This document shows positions 8,198 through 16,799 of a DNA stretch of 60,046 nt, in pieces. This stretch comes from Yoonia sp. (GTDB taxonomy: Bacteria; Pseudomonadota; Alphaproteobacteria; Rhodobacterales; Rhodobacteraceae). The position numbers and the translations under genes were made by a program. The stretch's first letter is position 1. Every line of letters begins with the position of its first letter. The notes beneath the pieces were generated by a model, which was not told the DNA's origin, made no database searches, and saw nothing but the letters and a program-made list of their open reading frames with translations. The stretch covers positions 1 through 60,046 of the forward strand of contig JAGSGF010000015.1 of assembly GCA_023955335.1 (NCBI GenBank), in the 5' to 3' direction.

Positions 8198-9321
8198 AGA
8201 AGATCAGATTTGGTGAGGGTAAAGCCAGACGCGATCCATTTTTCCTCGGCCTGTTTCAACGCTTTTCCAAGCGCCGCACCTTTCAGGGCAGGCATCAGGT
8301 CAGCAGCTTTTAACGGAAACACTTGGCCTGCGGCTGCGGCAAAATCATCTAATCGCGCGGCATTCACGGGCTGCGTCATGCCCGCTTGTTCAATCAAATA
8401 GCGATCCGTTGCGGCACTCGCACCATGGCGGTAAGCCAACTCGGTCAGCGACATATCTGCAAGCCGGACATCAACGGCTTTTTGTTGCGCATTCGATAAC
8501 CGTAAGAAATCCCGCTCTCCACCAAGTGCGACAAGCCGCCGGATCGGATCGGGGTCTAGCCCAAGAATTTGCTCGAGGTGTACCAGAACGGCGACCACAT
8601 CACGGGCCGACCCTGGTAAAACATGCATCAGGACACCCGACTGCCCCATCGCGGCCACTGCCGGTGCAGGATTGGGCGCAGACAGCAACCTGAGCATCTC
8701 GGACGTCACCCGTTCCGCCGACAGCCCATCAATCCCATCCGCGTACATCGCACAGGCTGCAAGGCCATCCGCATCAATCCCTGCATCCGTATCGCCATAC
8801 CAAGCGTAGAACCGGAAAAACCGCAGGATGCGCAGGTAGTCTTCTTTAATCCGCGTCACCGGGTCTTCAATGAAACGAATCTGGCGGGCGTGTAGGTCCG
8901 GCAAGCCGCCCAGCGGGTCCGCCACCTGCCCACGGATATCGCAATAAAGCGCATTCATCGTGAAATCGCGGCGGCGCGCGTCGTCTTCCATGGTGTCGGC
9001 AAACGTTACAACGGCGCGCCTGCCATCAGTGGCGACATCGCGGCGGAACGTGGTAACCTCGATAGGTTCGCCCTTGGACACAATCGTGACCGTGCCGTGG
9101 TCTATGCCTGTCGGAATACCCTTCAACCCTACGGCTTTGGCAAGCGTCATTACGGTTTCAGGGCGTGCATCGGTGGACAGATCAAGGTCGGACACAGGGG
9201 CATCGATCAGCGCATTGCGCACGGACCCACCAACAAACCACGCCTGATAACCGGCGTCTTCTAGCATCGCACAAACAGCGCGGGCGGGGCCATACAGCCA
9301 CGGTGCATCAAGCATCGTCAT
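8194..9321 (-). CDS. CCA tRNA nucleotidyltransferase / poly(A) polymerase family
   Basis: A 375-residue enzyme of the class II nucleotidyltransferase family that adds or repairs the CCA end of tRNAs. The N-terminal catalytic part shows WFVGGSVRNALI and the metal-binding acid pair in DLDLST, followed by RRDFTMNALY and the RI(K)EDYLRILRFFRF motif. The start at ATG 9321 overlaps the stop of the upstream Nudix gene as ATGA; a longer open frame to 9423 has no family similarity. Some alphaproteobacterial members are annotated as poly(A) polymerases; the sequence does not decide, but CCA addition is most likely. Confidence 0.85.
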   Translation of the reverse strand: MTMLDAPWLYGPARAVCAMLEDAGYQAWFVGGSVRNALIDAPVSDLDLSTDARPETVMTLAKAVGLKGIPTGIDHGTVTIVSKGEPIEVTTFRRDVATDGRRAVVTFADTMEDDARRRDFTMNALYCDIRGQVADPLGGLPDLHARQIRFIEDPVTRIKEDYLRILRFFRFYAWYGDTDAGIDADGLAACAMYADGIDGLSAERVTSEMLRLLSAPNPAPAVAAMGQSGVLMHVLPGSARDVVAVLVHLEQILGLDPDPIRRLVALGGERDFLRLSNAQQKAVDVRLADMSLTELAYRHGASAATDRYLIEQAGMTQPVNAARLDDFAAAAGQVFPLKAADLMPALKGAALGKALKQAEEKWIASGFTLTKSDLL

Positions 9322-9911
9322 GCCATACGATCCGCAAGGGCACGCAAGATGCGCGCAGTGGCACCCCAGATGTAATAGGGCCCGTAAGGCACCACGAAAT
9401 ATTGCCGACGGCGACCTTGCCACCGGCGACCCTCAATACGGAACATCGCAGGAGCTGCAAAGTGGGTCAGCGGCACCTCGAACACCTCGGAGACTTCGCC
9501 CGCCTCTGGGACCGGATCAAACGGACCATGGACCAGCGCGATGACAGGTGTGACGACATATCCGGTGACTGTTTCATGAGCGGGAAGTGTGCCAAGAACT
9601 TCGACGCAATCAGGCATCAGCCCAATTTCCTCGCTGGCTTCGCGCAACGCAGCGGCAATTGCATCCACATCACTGGCGTCCTGCTTGCCACCAGCAAACG
9701 CGATCTGTCCCGGGTGATGTTTCAGCTTAGCCGACCGCTTGGTCAGGATGACATTGCCCGTGTCCAAGCGAACAGCGATCAACACCGACGCGGGGGTCAA
9801 CTTGCGCCCCTCGGGTAAAACCACATCCTTGTTCAGGTCGTAGTCAGAGGATGCACGGCCCGTCTTAGACAGCGCATCCATCAATGTTTGGCGTAAATCA
9901 GGCGCCCTCAC
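9318..9911 (-). CDS. CoA pyrophosphatase-type Nudix hydrolase
   Basis: A Nudix enzyme of about 197 residues that should cleave coenzyme A or its derivatives to 3',5'-ADP and a phosphopantetheine product. The CoA-specific extension before the Nudix box is recognisable (LTKRSAKLKHHPGQIAFAGG), and the box runs as GGKQD...AALREASEEIGL. The most economical start is GTG at 9911, overlapping the end of hslO by 14 bases; an open extension to 9944 lies wholly within hslO. The stop overlaps the start of the CCA-adding enzyme gene, so the hslO-Nudix-CCA-LysE genes form one coupled unit. Confidence 0.8.
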   Translation of the reverse strand: MRAPDLRQTLMDALSKTGRASSDYDLNKDVVLPEGRKLTPASVLIAVRLDTGNVILTKRSAKLKHHPGQIAFAGGKQDASDVDAIAAALREASEEIGLMPDCVEVLGTLPAHETVTGYVVTPVIALVHGPFDPVPEAGEVSEVFEVPLTHFAAPAMFRIEGRRWQGRRRQYFVVPYGPYYIWGATARILRALADRMA

Positions 9912-10887
9912 TTTTCGCCTCGAACCCAAGCGACGTCGGATCAAAGACGTAATGCGACCCGCAGAACTGGCAATCAGCGGTGACCGTTCCCTCGTCCGTT
10001 GTCATATAGTCGATGTCCTTGGCCGAATAAATCGACAAGGACTGGCGCACCTTATCCTCGGAACAGGTGCACCCGAATTTGACAGGCTGCGGGTCATAAA
10101 CGCGTGGCTTTTCTTCGTGGAACAGGCGAAGCAACAAATCAGCCGGCGTCACTGTCGGGCCGATCAATTCGATTTCGTTGACTGTGTCCAGCAATGCATT
10201 GGCGCGGGTCCAATTTTCAGACTCGCCGTCCGTCAATATATCTAACGCCTCAAGCAAACCATCTTCGCCAGATCCACCTTCGCCCGTGATATGCGGGGAT
10301 GCCTTTGGCATGTGCTGCAACATCATGCCGCCAGCGCGCCACTTTTCGTTCTCGCCGGGCAATTGACTGCGGCCAAAGGATAGCTCGAACCGTGTTGGCA
10401 ATTGCTCTGACTGCGAAAAATAGGTTTGTGCACATGATGCCAACGACCCACCCGCAATCGGCGTGATTCCTTGATACGGGGTCATATCCTCGCCTTGGTC
10501 AATCAGGATCGCAAAGTAGCCTTTGCCGATCTGGCTGAACGGGTCTGCTGTCAAATCGATCGTGTCCTTATCATAGGACGCATATGCGCGGATGCGCGCA
10601 GGTTCGCCATCAGCAGTCGGGGCGTAATAATCAGTCGCGATCAGACGCGCAGGACCATCACCGCGGACCTGCAGTGACAGCTTCCAACGGGTTTTCATCG
10701 ATTGGCCGATCATCGCGGTCAACAGTGCCATCTCTGCCACCAGACTTTCGATCAGCGGTGGATAGTCGTGCTGGGCCAGAATTTCTTCAAACGCCGTATC
10801 CAAACGTGCGACGCGCCCCCGAATATCAGAAGCGTCGAGCTGAAATGGCAGGACAGTATCGTCCCAAGCAATTTTGCCGGTGGTCAT
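9898..10887 (-). CDS. hslO: Hsp33 redox-regulated chaperone
   Basis: Cytosolic holdase chaperone activated by oxidation. The 329-residue length is slightly above the usual 290-300 of the family. The zinc site is complete: Cys273 and Cys275 (CTC) with Cys306 and Cys309 (CQFC) at the C-terminus. Under oxidative stress these cysteines release zinc and form disulfides, opening the chaperone. The gene heads a coupled leftward unit with a Nudix hydrolase. It is divergent from a second Nudix gene, and a 12-bp palindrome sits between them, about 36 bases upstream of this start. Confidence 0.92.
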   Translation of the reverse strand: MTTGKIAWDDTVLPFQLDASDIRGRVARLDTAFEEILAQHDYPPLIESLVAEMALLTAMIGQSMKTRWKLSLQVRGDGPARLIATDYYAPTADGEPARIRAYASYDKDTIDLTADPFSQIGKGYFAILIDQGEDMTPYQGITPIAGGSLASCAQTYFSQSEQLPTRFELSFGRSQLPGENEKWRAGGMMLQHMPKASPHITGEGGSGEDGLLEALDILTDGESENWTRANALLDTVNEIELIGPTVTPADLLLRLFHEEKPRVYDPQPVKFGCTCSEDKVRQSLSIYSAKDIDYMTTDEGTVTADCQFCGSHYVFDPTSLGFEAKSEGA

Positions 10888-10922
10888 GGGCTTTCCTTAC
10901 ATGTGCGGACTTGGCATACCGC

Positions 10923-10934
10923 GCCTATATAGGC
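10923..10934. promoter_or_regulatory. 12-bp palindrome in a divergent promoter region
   Basis: GCCTATATAGGC is a perfect palindrome between the divergently transcribed hslO and Nudix genes. Its central TATA could be part of a -10 element, or the whole may be an operator. Only position and symmetry support a role. Confidence 0.3.
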
Positions 10935-10963
10935 AGAACAAGCCACGGTCCAAGGGGGCAACG

Positions 10964-11401
10964 ATGATCAAACGATACGGAAATTCACCCAAGGCAGGGC
11001 AGCAGTACACATTACGCCCCGGCGTCTATGCGATTTTACCCAATGCTGGACAGCTTTTGTTGACCTATCAGGCGACGCCACATTATGAATTCCAACTCCC
11101 CGGTGGCGGCATCGATGCAGGCGAAAGCCCATTGCAGGCGCTTCACCGCGAAGTATTCGAGGAAACAGGGTGGAGCATTGCAAAGCCTCGCCGCCTTGGT
11201 GCGTTCCGCAAATTTGTCTGGATGCCGGAATACGACATGCACGCAGAAAAGCTGTGCCATATCTATACGGCTATGCCCATACGCCGACACGGCCCGCCGC
11301 GCGAAGCAGGCCACGAAGCCGTCTGGATGTACCCCAGCGACGCCATCCAAGAACTGGCTAATGATGGCGACGCGGCGTTTGTGGCAAACTTGTCGTTTTA
11401 G
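10964..11401 (+). CDS. Nudix hydrolase
   Basis: A 145-residue cytosolic hydrolase with a textbook Nudix box at 47-70 (GGGIDAGESPLQALHREV followed by FEETGW). Nudix enzymes cleave nucleoside diphosphates linked to another group; the substrate cannot be named from this sequence. Start ATG 10964 is preceded by AAGGGGG; the open frame continues further upstream but runs back into hslO. It is divergent from hslO, and its stop overlaps the stop of the convergent membrane-protein gene in TTAG. Confidence 0.8.
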   Translation: MIKRYGNSPKAGQQYTLRPGVYAILPNAGQLLLTYQATPHYEFQLPGGGIDAGESPLQALHREVFEETGWSIAKPRRLGAFRKFVWMPEYDMHAEKLCHIYTAMPIRRHGPPREAGHEAVWMYPSDAIQELANDGDAAFVANLSF

Positions 11402-12207
11402 GTGCCTGTTAAAGGGCGCCCTTGAACACTGTGTCCGTAAATTGTTGTCAGCACAGAGATACCCACCATTGTCGACAACCAGTTAATTGCAAGCTCAACA
11501 ATAGACGACACCAACGGCACGCCATTTAAGATCACGCCCAAAACCAAAGCCGCGCCAATATTCAAGCCCACGATAATCAAGGTGACGCCAAAGAGTGTCC
11601 CGCTGATATCGCGCGTTTTCGCCCATGCCTCAGCGAACTTCATATCCTCACCAAGCGCCTTAGCAGGCAGACATATTGCTGTCCGGAACCACAAGAACCC
11701 GATGAATGTACCGATGATAAGGCCAAAAATCGCGAAAACAATCAGGGACGGACCACCGGTCATTTGCATAAATGGCGCCGACACCAAGCCTGCTATCATT
11801 GTCACTGGGATCGCCGCCAAGCTTAGCAACAGACCCAAAAGAATGCTTTTACCGATATAGCCCCAAATCGGGCGGCCAGCAGTCGCAGGGAGAAGGCCAG
11901 TGTATTCTTCGAGCAGGATGAAGCGATGCCAAGCAACAGCGACCCAGCCAGCGACAAAAAACGAAAACGCGAGTAATGGAATTATCAATAATACCACCAA
12001 AGTAGAGCCACCGCCTGAAAGGGCATTAAGATCAGGATCACCGTCCAACGGCATGCCAGCCAAGCTGAAGAACGCCAACCAAGCCAGTAGCAACAACAGT
12101 CCAGGACCGACAGTTACGCGCACCGCCTGTCCAAAATTGTTAAAAATCATCAAAAATGCATGTCGCACAATATTCCAAGCCACGGGCAAATTCCTTTGGG
12201 TGATCAA
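11398..12207 (-). CDS. multi-pass membrane protein of unknown function
   Basis: A 269-residue integral membrane protein with about six hydrophobic stretches (around 30-50, 70-95, 118-145, 150-172, 200-225, 235-255) and little else. I recognise no catalytic motif. The pattern of two long hydrophobic pairs separated by a short amphipathic stretch recalls uncharacterised membrane domains of glycerophosphodiester-type or DUF975-like proteins, but that is a loose impression. It is divergent from argG with a 117-bp gap and convergent with a Nudix gene, sharing the stop bases TTAG. Confidence 0.65.
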   Translation of the reverse strand: MITQRNLPVAWNIVRHAFLMIFNNFGQAVRVTVGPGLLLLLAWLAFFSLAGMPLDGDPDLNALSGGGSTLVVLLIIPLLAFSFFVAGWVAVAWHRFILLEEYTGLLPATAGRPIWGYIGKSILLGLLLSLAAIPVTMIAGLVSAPFMQMTGGPSLIVFAIFGLIIGTFIGFLWFRTAICLPAKALGEDMKFAEAWAKTRDISGTLFGVTLIIVGLNIGAALVLGVILNGVPLVSSIVELAINWLSTMVGISVLTTIYGHSVQGRPLTGT

Positions 12208-12324
12208 TCTTATCTGCCTTTGGTTGCATCATGCGCCCTACCCCGTCAATCCGCTATCCTTGCGCGGCCCCACAAAACCCGTTACCCCGCTGGCAAATTC
12301 ACACTTCTGAAAAGGCCCGTGCTT

Positions 12325-13545
12325 ATGTCCGCTCCGAAAAAAGTTGTCCTCGCGTATTCTGGTGGTCTTGATACCTCGATCATCCTGAAATGGCTGCAAA
12401 CCGAATATGGCTGCGAGGTCGTGACATTTACGGCCGATCTGGGTCAGGGCGAAGAGCTGGAGCCAGCGCGCGCCAAGGCCGAAACGATGGGTGCATCGAA
12501 GATCTATATCGAAGACCTGCGCGAAGAATTCGTGCGCGATTTCGTCTTTCCAATGTTCCGCGCCAATGCGCTGTATGAAGGGCTGTATCTGCTCGGCACA
12601 TCCATCGCGCGCCCGCTGATTTCCAAACGTCTGGTCGAAATTGCAGCGATAGAAGGTGCCGATGCCGTGTCTCACGGGGCAACTGGCAAGGGCAACGATC
12701 AGGTGCGTTTCGAGCTGGCGGCTTATGCCCTGAACCCCGACATTAAGGTTATCGCGCCATGGCGTGAATGGGACCTAACCAGCCGGACAAAGCTGATTGA
12801 ATTTGCCGAACTGCACCAGATCCCCGTGGCGAAAGACAAGCGCGGCGATGCGCCGTTTAGCGTCGACGCAAACCTGCTGCACACATCGTCAGAAGGTAAG
12901 GTCCTCGAAGACCCATCTGTCGAGGCACCAGATTACGTCTACCAGCGCACCGTGTCCCCAGAGGATGCGCCGAACGAGCCAGAGTTCATTGAAATCGGGT
13001 TCGAACAGGGTGATGCAGTGTCTATCAATGGCGAAATGCTGTCGCCAGCGACGGTTTTGACTAAACTGAACGAACTTGGCGGCAAGCACGGCGTGGGGCG
13101 TTTGGACCTGGTTGAAAACCGTTTTGTCGGCATGAAATCTCGCGGCGTTTACGAAACACCAGGCGGGACTGTCTTGCTAGAAGCCCACCGTGGCATCGAG
13201 CAAATCACAATGGACAGCGGCGCTGGTCATTTGAAAGACAGCATCATGCCGCGCTACGCAGAGCTGATCTATAACGGTTTCTGGTTCTCACCAGAGCGGG
13301 AAATGATGCAAGCGCTGATCGACAAATCACAAGAACATGTGACGGGCACCGTGAAGATCAAACTTTACAAAGGATCCGCCACCACTGTTGCGCGCTGGTC
13401 CGATCATTCGTTGTATTCAGAAGCCCACGTCACATTCGAAGACGACGCAGGTGCCTACGACCAAACAGATGCGCAGGGCTTCATTCAGTTGAACGCATTG
13501 CGGTTGAAATTGCTGGCAGCACGGGACCGTCGCACCAAATCCTAA
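12325..13545 (+). CDS. argG: argininosuccinate synthase
   Basis: Cytosolic enzyme joining citrulline and aspartate with ATP to make argininosuccinate, the penultimate step of arginine synthesis. The 406-residue product has the PP-loop ATP site AYSGGLDTS (9-17), the TADLGQGEE segment, [15 protein letters not shown], and the substrate loop [13 protein letters not shown]. Length fits the family. I start at ATG 12325 ([14 protein letters not shown]); a 55-codon upstream extension has no similarity and covers the intergenic region. The stop is one base offset from the stop of the convergent sulfotransferase gene (CTAA, 13542-13545). Confidence 0.95.
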   Translation: MSAPKKVVLAYSGGLDTSIILKWLQTEYGCEVVTFTADLGQGEELEPARAKAETMGASKIYIEDLREEFVRDFVFPMFRANALYEGLYLLGTSIARPLISKRLVEIAAIEGADAVSHGATGKGNDQVRFELAAYALNPDIKVIAPWREWDLTSRTKLIEFAELHQIPVAKDKRGDAPFSVDANLLHTSSEGKVLEDPSVEAPDYVYQRTVSPEDAPNEPEFIEIGFEQGDAVSINGEMLSPATVLTKLNELGGKHGVGRLDLVENRFVGMKSRGVYETPGGTVLLEAHRGIEQITMDSGAGHLKDSIMPRYAELIYNGFWFSPEREMMQALIDKSQEHVTGTVKIKLYKGSATTVARWSDHSLYSEAHVTFEDDAGAYDQTDAQGFIQLNALRLKLLAARDRRTKS

Positions 13546-14240
13546 ATCTTATGCGCTGCCAGTTTTTCGTAAATTGGCAGCGCGTTTTCCAGCAAGGTCA
13601 AATTGGCGCCCGTTAAGGTTGGCAACGGACCCTCCGCACCAGCAAACCCAGTCGAATTGTGAACTGCATTGTACCAATGCGACGCCCAAATGCCGTCATC
13701 TTTGCGCGGTCCAGCGGACCAAGACAACATCGCCGGATCAAACGGCAAATTGATCGCAGTGCACAGCTTTTTCAACATGCCATCAGGATCACGGCGGATG
13801 TCGGCGCTGTCGATAACAAGGCCACCGATTTTATCAAAAAGGTCGGCTTGGGCCGTATAGCCGATATCATAATCCGTGATGGTATCCCGTTTGACGCCAT
13901 AGCTTGCGATCACGCGGGCGGGGTGGCGGATCAGGTGGATGTTAACGCAGTCCTTTGCCCACGCAAGCGGGACGCCATCGATCATGTGATGCGGCATGTG
14001 TTTCATGTAAAAATGTGGCTTTTGGCCAGGAATAGTGTCTAAACAACGTGCCGCAACCCGCGCAGGATCAGCTTCGTGTTTGGCAATGATTTCGGCCGCC
14101 ATCGGATGATCTGCACCCGTCAATCGCAGATATGATGCATAGAACGGTTCGTCCCAAATCGCGACGTCAGCACGGTTTCCAAAGGCGTACATCATCGCTG
14201 TCGACAGATTGCGCGGCCCAGACCACATGGCGATCCGCAT
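13542..14240 (-). CDS. sulfotransferase-like P-loop protein
   Basis: A 232-residue protein of the PAPS-dependent sulfotransferase fold. The 5'-phosphosulfate loop is seen near the N-terminus as [18 protein letters not shown], and the 3'-phosphate region as [17 protein letters not shown]. The start codon at 14240 overlaps the stop of the upstream aminotransferase in TGATG, so the two are translationally coupled. The closest architecture I recall is plant and fungal proteins in which such a domain is fused to a branched-chain-aminotransferase-like domain, implying that the pair acts on one pathway. The acceptor substrate is unknown, and sulfate transfer itself is not proven. Confidence 0.7.
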   Translation of the reverse strand: MRIAMWSGPRNLSTAMMYAFGNRADVAIWDEPFYASYLRLTGADHPMAAEIIAKHEADPARVAARCLDTIPGQKPHFYMKHMPHHMIDGVPLAWAKDCVNIHLIRHPARVIASYGVKRDTITDYDIGYTAQADLFDKIGGLVIDSADIRRDPDGMLKKLCTAINLPFDPAMLSWSAGPRKDDGIWASHWYNAVHNSTGFAGAEGPLPTLTGANLTLLENALPIYEKLAAHKI

Positions 14241-15148
14241 CAGGCGCACTCTAGCGCGATAAGGTCTTTGTACAGACCGCGAATGCGTGTGGTCATCGAG
14301 CCCAAATCACCGGTGCCAATAATCCGTCCGTCAATCGAACTGACGGGGGTTTGCGCCCCAAACGTCCCAGTCAAAAACGCCTCGTCCGCCCCGTAGGTAT
14401 CCACAAGGCTGAAGTTACGTTCAAAAACAGGGATATCATTGGCACGACACAGATCGATGACCTTTTGACGGGTGATTCCATTCATGCAGTAGTCGCCTGT
14501 GCTGGTCCAAACGGCCCCTTTTCGGACGATGAAAAAGTTACAGGCGTTGGTCGTGTTCACAAACCCATGCAAGTCCAACATCAACGCTTCGTCGGCGCCA
14601 GCCTTTTGCGCAGCGATGCAGGCAAGGATGCAATTCAGCTTGGAATGGCTGTTTAACTTCGGGTCTTGGGTCATCGGTAGACCGCGCAGGTGCGGCACGG
14701 TCGCCAGCGTAATCGGTCGGGGAATTTTGGGCTGCGAATGCTCCATGATGATCACGAATGTCGGACCGGACTGGGACAAAGACGGGTGCTGGAACGGCAG
14801 GACTTTTACACCCCGCGTAATCATCATCCGCGCATGGGCGTTGTCAGACATGTCATTCGCCATTTGAGTGTCTAACAAGGCGGAAATGACGCCTTTTCGG
14901 TCCATGCCGATATCGAGATCGATTGCTTTGGCAGCCTCGAACAGACGATCCATATGCTCATCTAGGAATGCCCATTTATCGTTATACAAGCGAAGTCCTT
15001 CCCACACACCATCACCTAACATGAAGCCACTGTCATAGACGCTGACCACGGCCTGATCGCGGGGCACGATTTTTCCATCCACATAAATAAGGATAGATTG
15101 ATTGCGGATGTCGTCATGGGCTTGGTGTGTTGTCACGTGATCGGTCAT
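14240..15148 (-). CDS. class IV PLP aminotransferase (branched-chain/D-amino-acid aminotransferase-like)
   Basis: A 302-residue fold-type IV aminotransferase. The N-terminal substrate loop (VSVYDSGFMLGDGVWEGLR, 36-54) and the PLP lysine in NSHSKLNC (Lys170) are present. PLP-phosphate contacts lie in NGITRQKVIDLC and GTFGAQTPV. BCAT, D-alanine aminotransferase and aminodeoxychorismate lyase share this fold; the LDLHGFVNTTNACNFF region looks more BCAT-like, but I would not call it IlvE. It heads a two-gene unit with a sulfotransferase-like gene and is divergent from msrA. Confidence 0.75.
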   Translation of the reverse strand: MTDHVTTHQAHDDIRNQSILIYVDGKIVPRDQAVVSVYDSGFMLGDGVWEGLRLYNDKWAFLDEHMDRLFEAAKAIDLDIGMDRKGVISALLDTQMANDMSDNAHARMMITRGVKVLPFQHPSLSQSGPTFVIIMEHSQPKIPRPITLATVPHLRGLPMTQDPKLNSHSKLNCILACIAAQKAGADEALMLDLHGFVNTTNACNFFIVRKGAVWTSTGDYCMNGITRQKVIDLCRANDIPVFERNFSLVDTYGADEAFLTGTFGAQTPVSSIDGRIIGTGDLGSMTTRIRGLYKDLIALECA

Positions 15149-15283
15149 GCTGGTCCTCTTTTTGCCACGCTAGGCCCAGTTTTGATATGTTCCAAGCGGT
15201 AAAGAGCCCGTGATATCACTGCGCTGTGAATTGCGCTGCACGTCCGTTCGGGGTCAGGTCATCCCAATATTTAGGAGATACCC

Positions 15284-15943
15284 ATGCCCTACCCGATCCA
15301 ATCCGCCAAAACGGCCCTACTCGCAATGACCATTTCTCTGGGCGCGTTTATGCAAGGCACCGCCGCCGAGGCCCGCGACATTCAGACCGCCGTGGTTGCC
15401 GGTGGATGTTTTTGGTGCGTCGAAAGCGATTTTGAACATGTGACGGGTGTGATTGAGGTCGTGTCTGGATACACTGGCGGCACATCGCGCAACCCGACCT
15501 ATAAGACGCTCAAAGGGACCGGCCATTATGAAGCGGTCGAGATTACATATGACGCCGATCAGGTGAGTTATGATCAGTTGTTGCACATGTTCTTCCGGTC
15601 GATTGATCCAACGGATGCGGGCGGTCAGTTCTGTGATCGCGGCGATGCGTATCGCACTGCAGTTTTTGTTGCGAACGGATCCGAGGAAGCCGCAGCCAAT
15701 CAAGCGATTGCAGCCGCCCAATCCGCGCTTGGCCAACAGATCATGACCCCCGTTTTGAATGCTGCCCGCTTTTACGAGGCCGAAGAATATCATCAAGATT
15801 ATTACAAAGGCAGCAGTATCGTATTGACCCGTCGTGGTCCAAAATCAGAGGCAGAAGCGTATAAGTTTTACCGCAATGCCTGTGGACGTGATCAGCGTAT
15901 TACACAGCTTTGGGGCAACAACGCGCCGTTTGTTAACCATTAA
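15284..15943 (+). CDS. msrA: peptide methionine sulfoxide reductase MsrA, exported form
   Basis: Reduces methionine-S-sulfoxide in proteins. The 219-residue product has the catalytic GGCFWCVES motif (Cys42 nucleophile, Cys45), [11 protein letters not shown], and a C-terminal resolving cysteine (NACG). Residues 1-30 look like a cleavable signal peptide (hydrophobic core, TAAEA before RDI), so it should work in the periplasm rather than the cytosol where MsrA usually sits. A strong AGGAGA precedes ATG 15284. It overlaps the end of the convergent PfkB kinase by 11 bases. Confidence 0.9.
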   Translation: MPYPIQSAKTALLAMTISLGAFMQGTAAEARDIQTAVVAGGCFWCVESDFEHVTGVIEVVSGYTGGTSRNPTYKTLKGTGHYEAVEITYDADQVSYDQLLHMFFRSIDPTDAGGQFCDRGDAYRTAVFVANGSEEAAANQAIAAAQSALGQQIMTPVLNAARFYEAEEYHQDYYKGSSIVLTRRGPKSEAEAYKFYRNACGRDQRITQLWGNNAPFVNH

Positions 15944-16799
15944 AATCACGAACCTCTGATAAGTCGGGGATCACATCAGCGGTGCCGTGGCGGGTGACCA
16001 TCAAGGCGCCCGCCTTGGTGGCCATCGCAATGGCTTGGGTCATCGGCATACCTTGATCAAGCCCCCCCAGAACATAACCCGTGAAGGTATCGCCAGCACC
16101 GGTTGTGTCGACGGGCGTGACGGGAAATGCATCGAAATGCTGCTTGCCGCCAGCCCCATACCAGTCGGCCCCATCCCCACCTAAGGTGACAATCACATCC
16201 GCCACGCCCAGCGCATCCGGCGTTTTTCCCGTGGCGTCGGCCAGTTGCTGTGCCTCGACTTCATTGAGGATAAGAAAGTCGAGGTGTTCAAGAACCGCTT
16301 CGACCCGTGCTGCGTCAAATGGTGCGGCGGCATAACCGACCTTAAGCCCCATTTTCTTGGCCAAGGTCACGGCCGTCCGCTGCAGGTTCGTTTCATTTTG
16401 CGTGATGAACCAATCGCCCGTTGATGCCTCTGACAACGCAGTCTGCAGGGTCGTTTGAGGAATATCGACGCTGGCACCAGGCGCGAGGATGATTGCATTT
16501 TCACCTTGGGGGTCGACGGCAATCATCGCTTGGGATGTAGGTCCGTCCACAATTGAAATATGCTGTGTGTCGACGCCATATTCAAGCAAGCGTTCACCTG
16601 TCCAAATACCGTCGTGGCCAATCGCGCCAATATGGTTCACACGGCTACCAGACCGCGCGATAGCAACGGACATATTCGCGCCTTTTCCGCCCAGAAAAGT
16701 GGCGCGATCTGTCGCTGCCAGTGTCTCTCCCGGTACGGGAATATGCGGGACGCTATAGACGACATCGATGTTGATCGAACCAAGATTCCAAACGGCCAT
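15933..16799 (-). CDS. PfkB-family carbohydrate kinase (ribokinase-like)
   Basis: A 288-residue kinase with both PfkB signatures: [15 protein letters not shown] near residue 37 and [16 protein letters not shown] near 216, which holds the catalytic aspartate and anion hole. The N-terminal [14 protein letters not shown] resembles ribokinase. The physiological sugar is uncertain because no sugar transporter or catabolic gene is adjacent. The ATG follows directly after the stop of maeB (TAGATG), so it is probably read from the same message; the metabolic link to malic enzyme is not obvious. Confidence 0.8.
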   Translation of the reverse strand: MAVWNLGSINIDVVYSVPHIPVPGETLAATDRATFLGGKGANMSVAIARSGSRVNHIGAIGHDGIWTGERLLEYGVDTQHISIVDGPTSQAMIAVDPQGENAIILAPGASVDIPQTTLQTALSEASTGDWFITQNETNLQRTAVTLAKKMGLKVGYAAAPFDAARVEAVLEHLDFLILNEVEAQQLADATGKTPDALGVADVIVTLGGDGADWYGAGGKQHFDAFPVTPVDTTGAGDTFTGYVLGGLDQGMPMTQAIAMATKAGALMVTRHGTADVIPDLSEVRDFNG

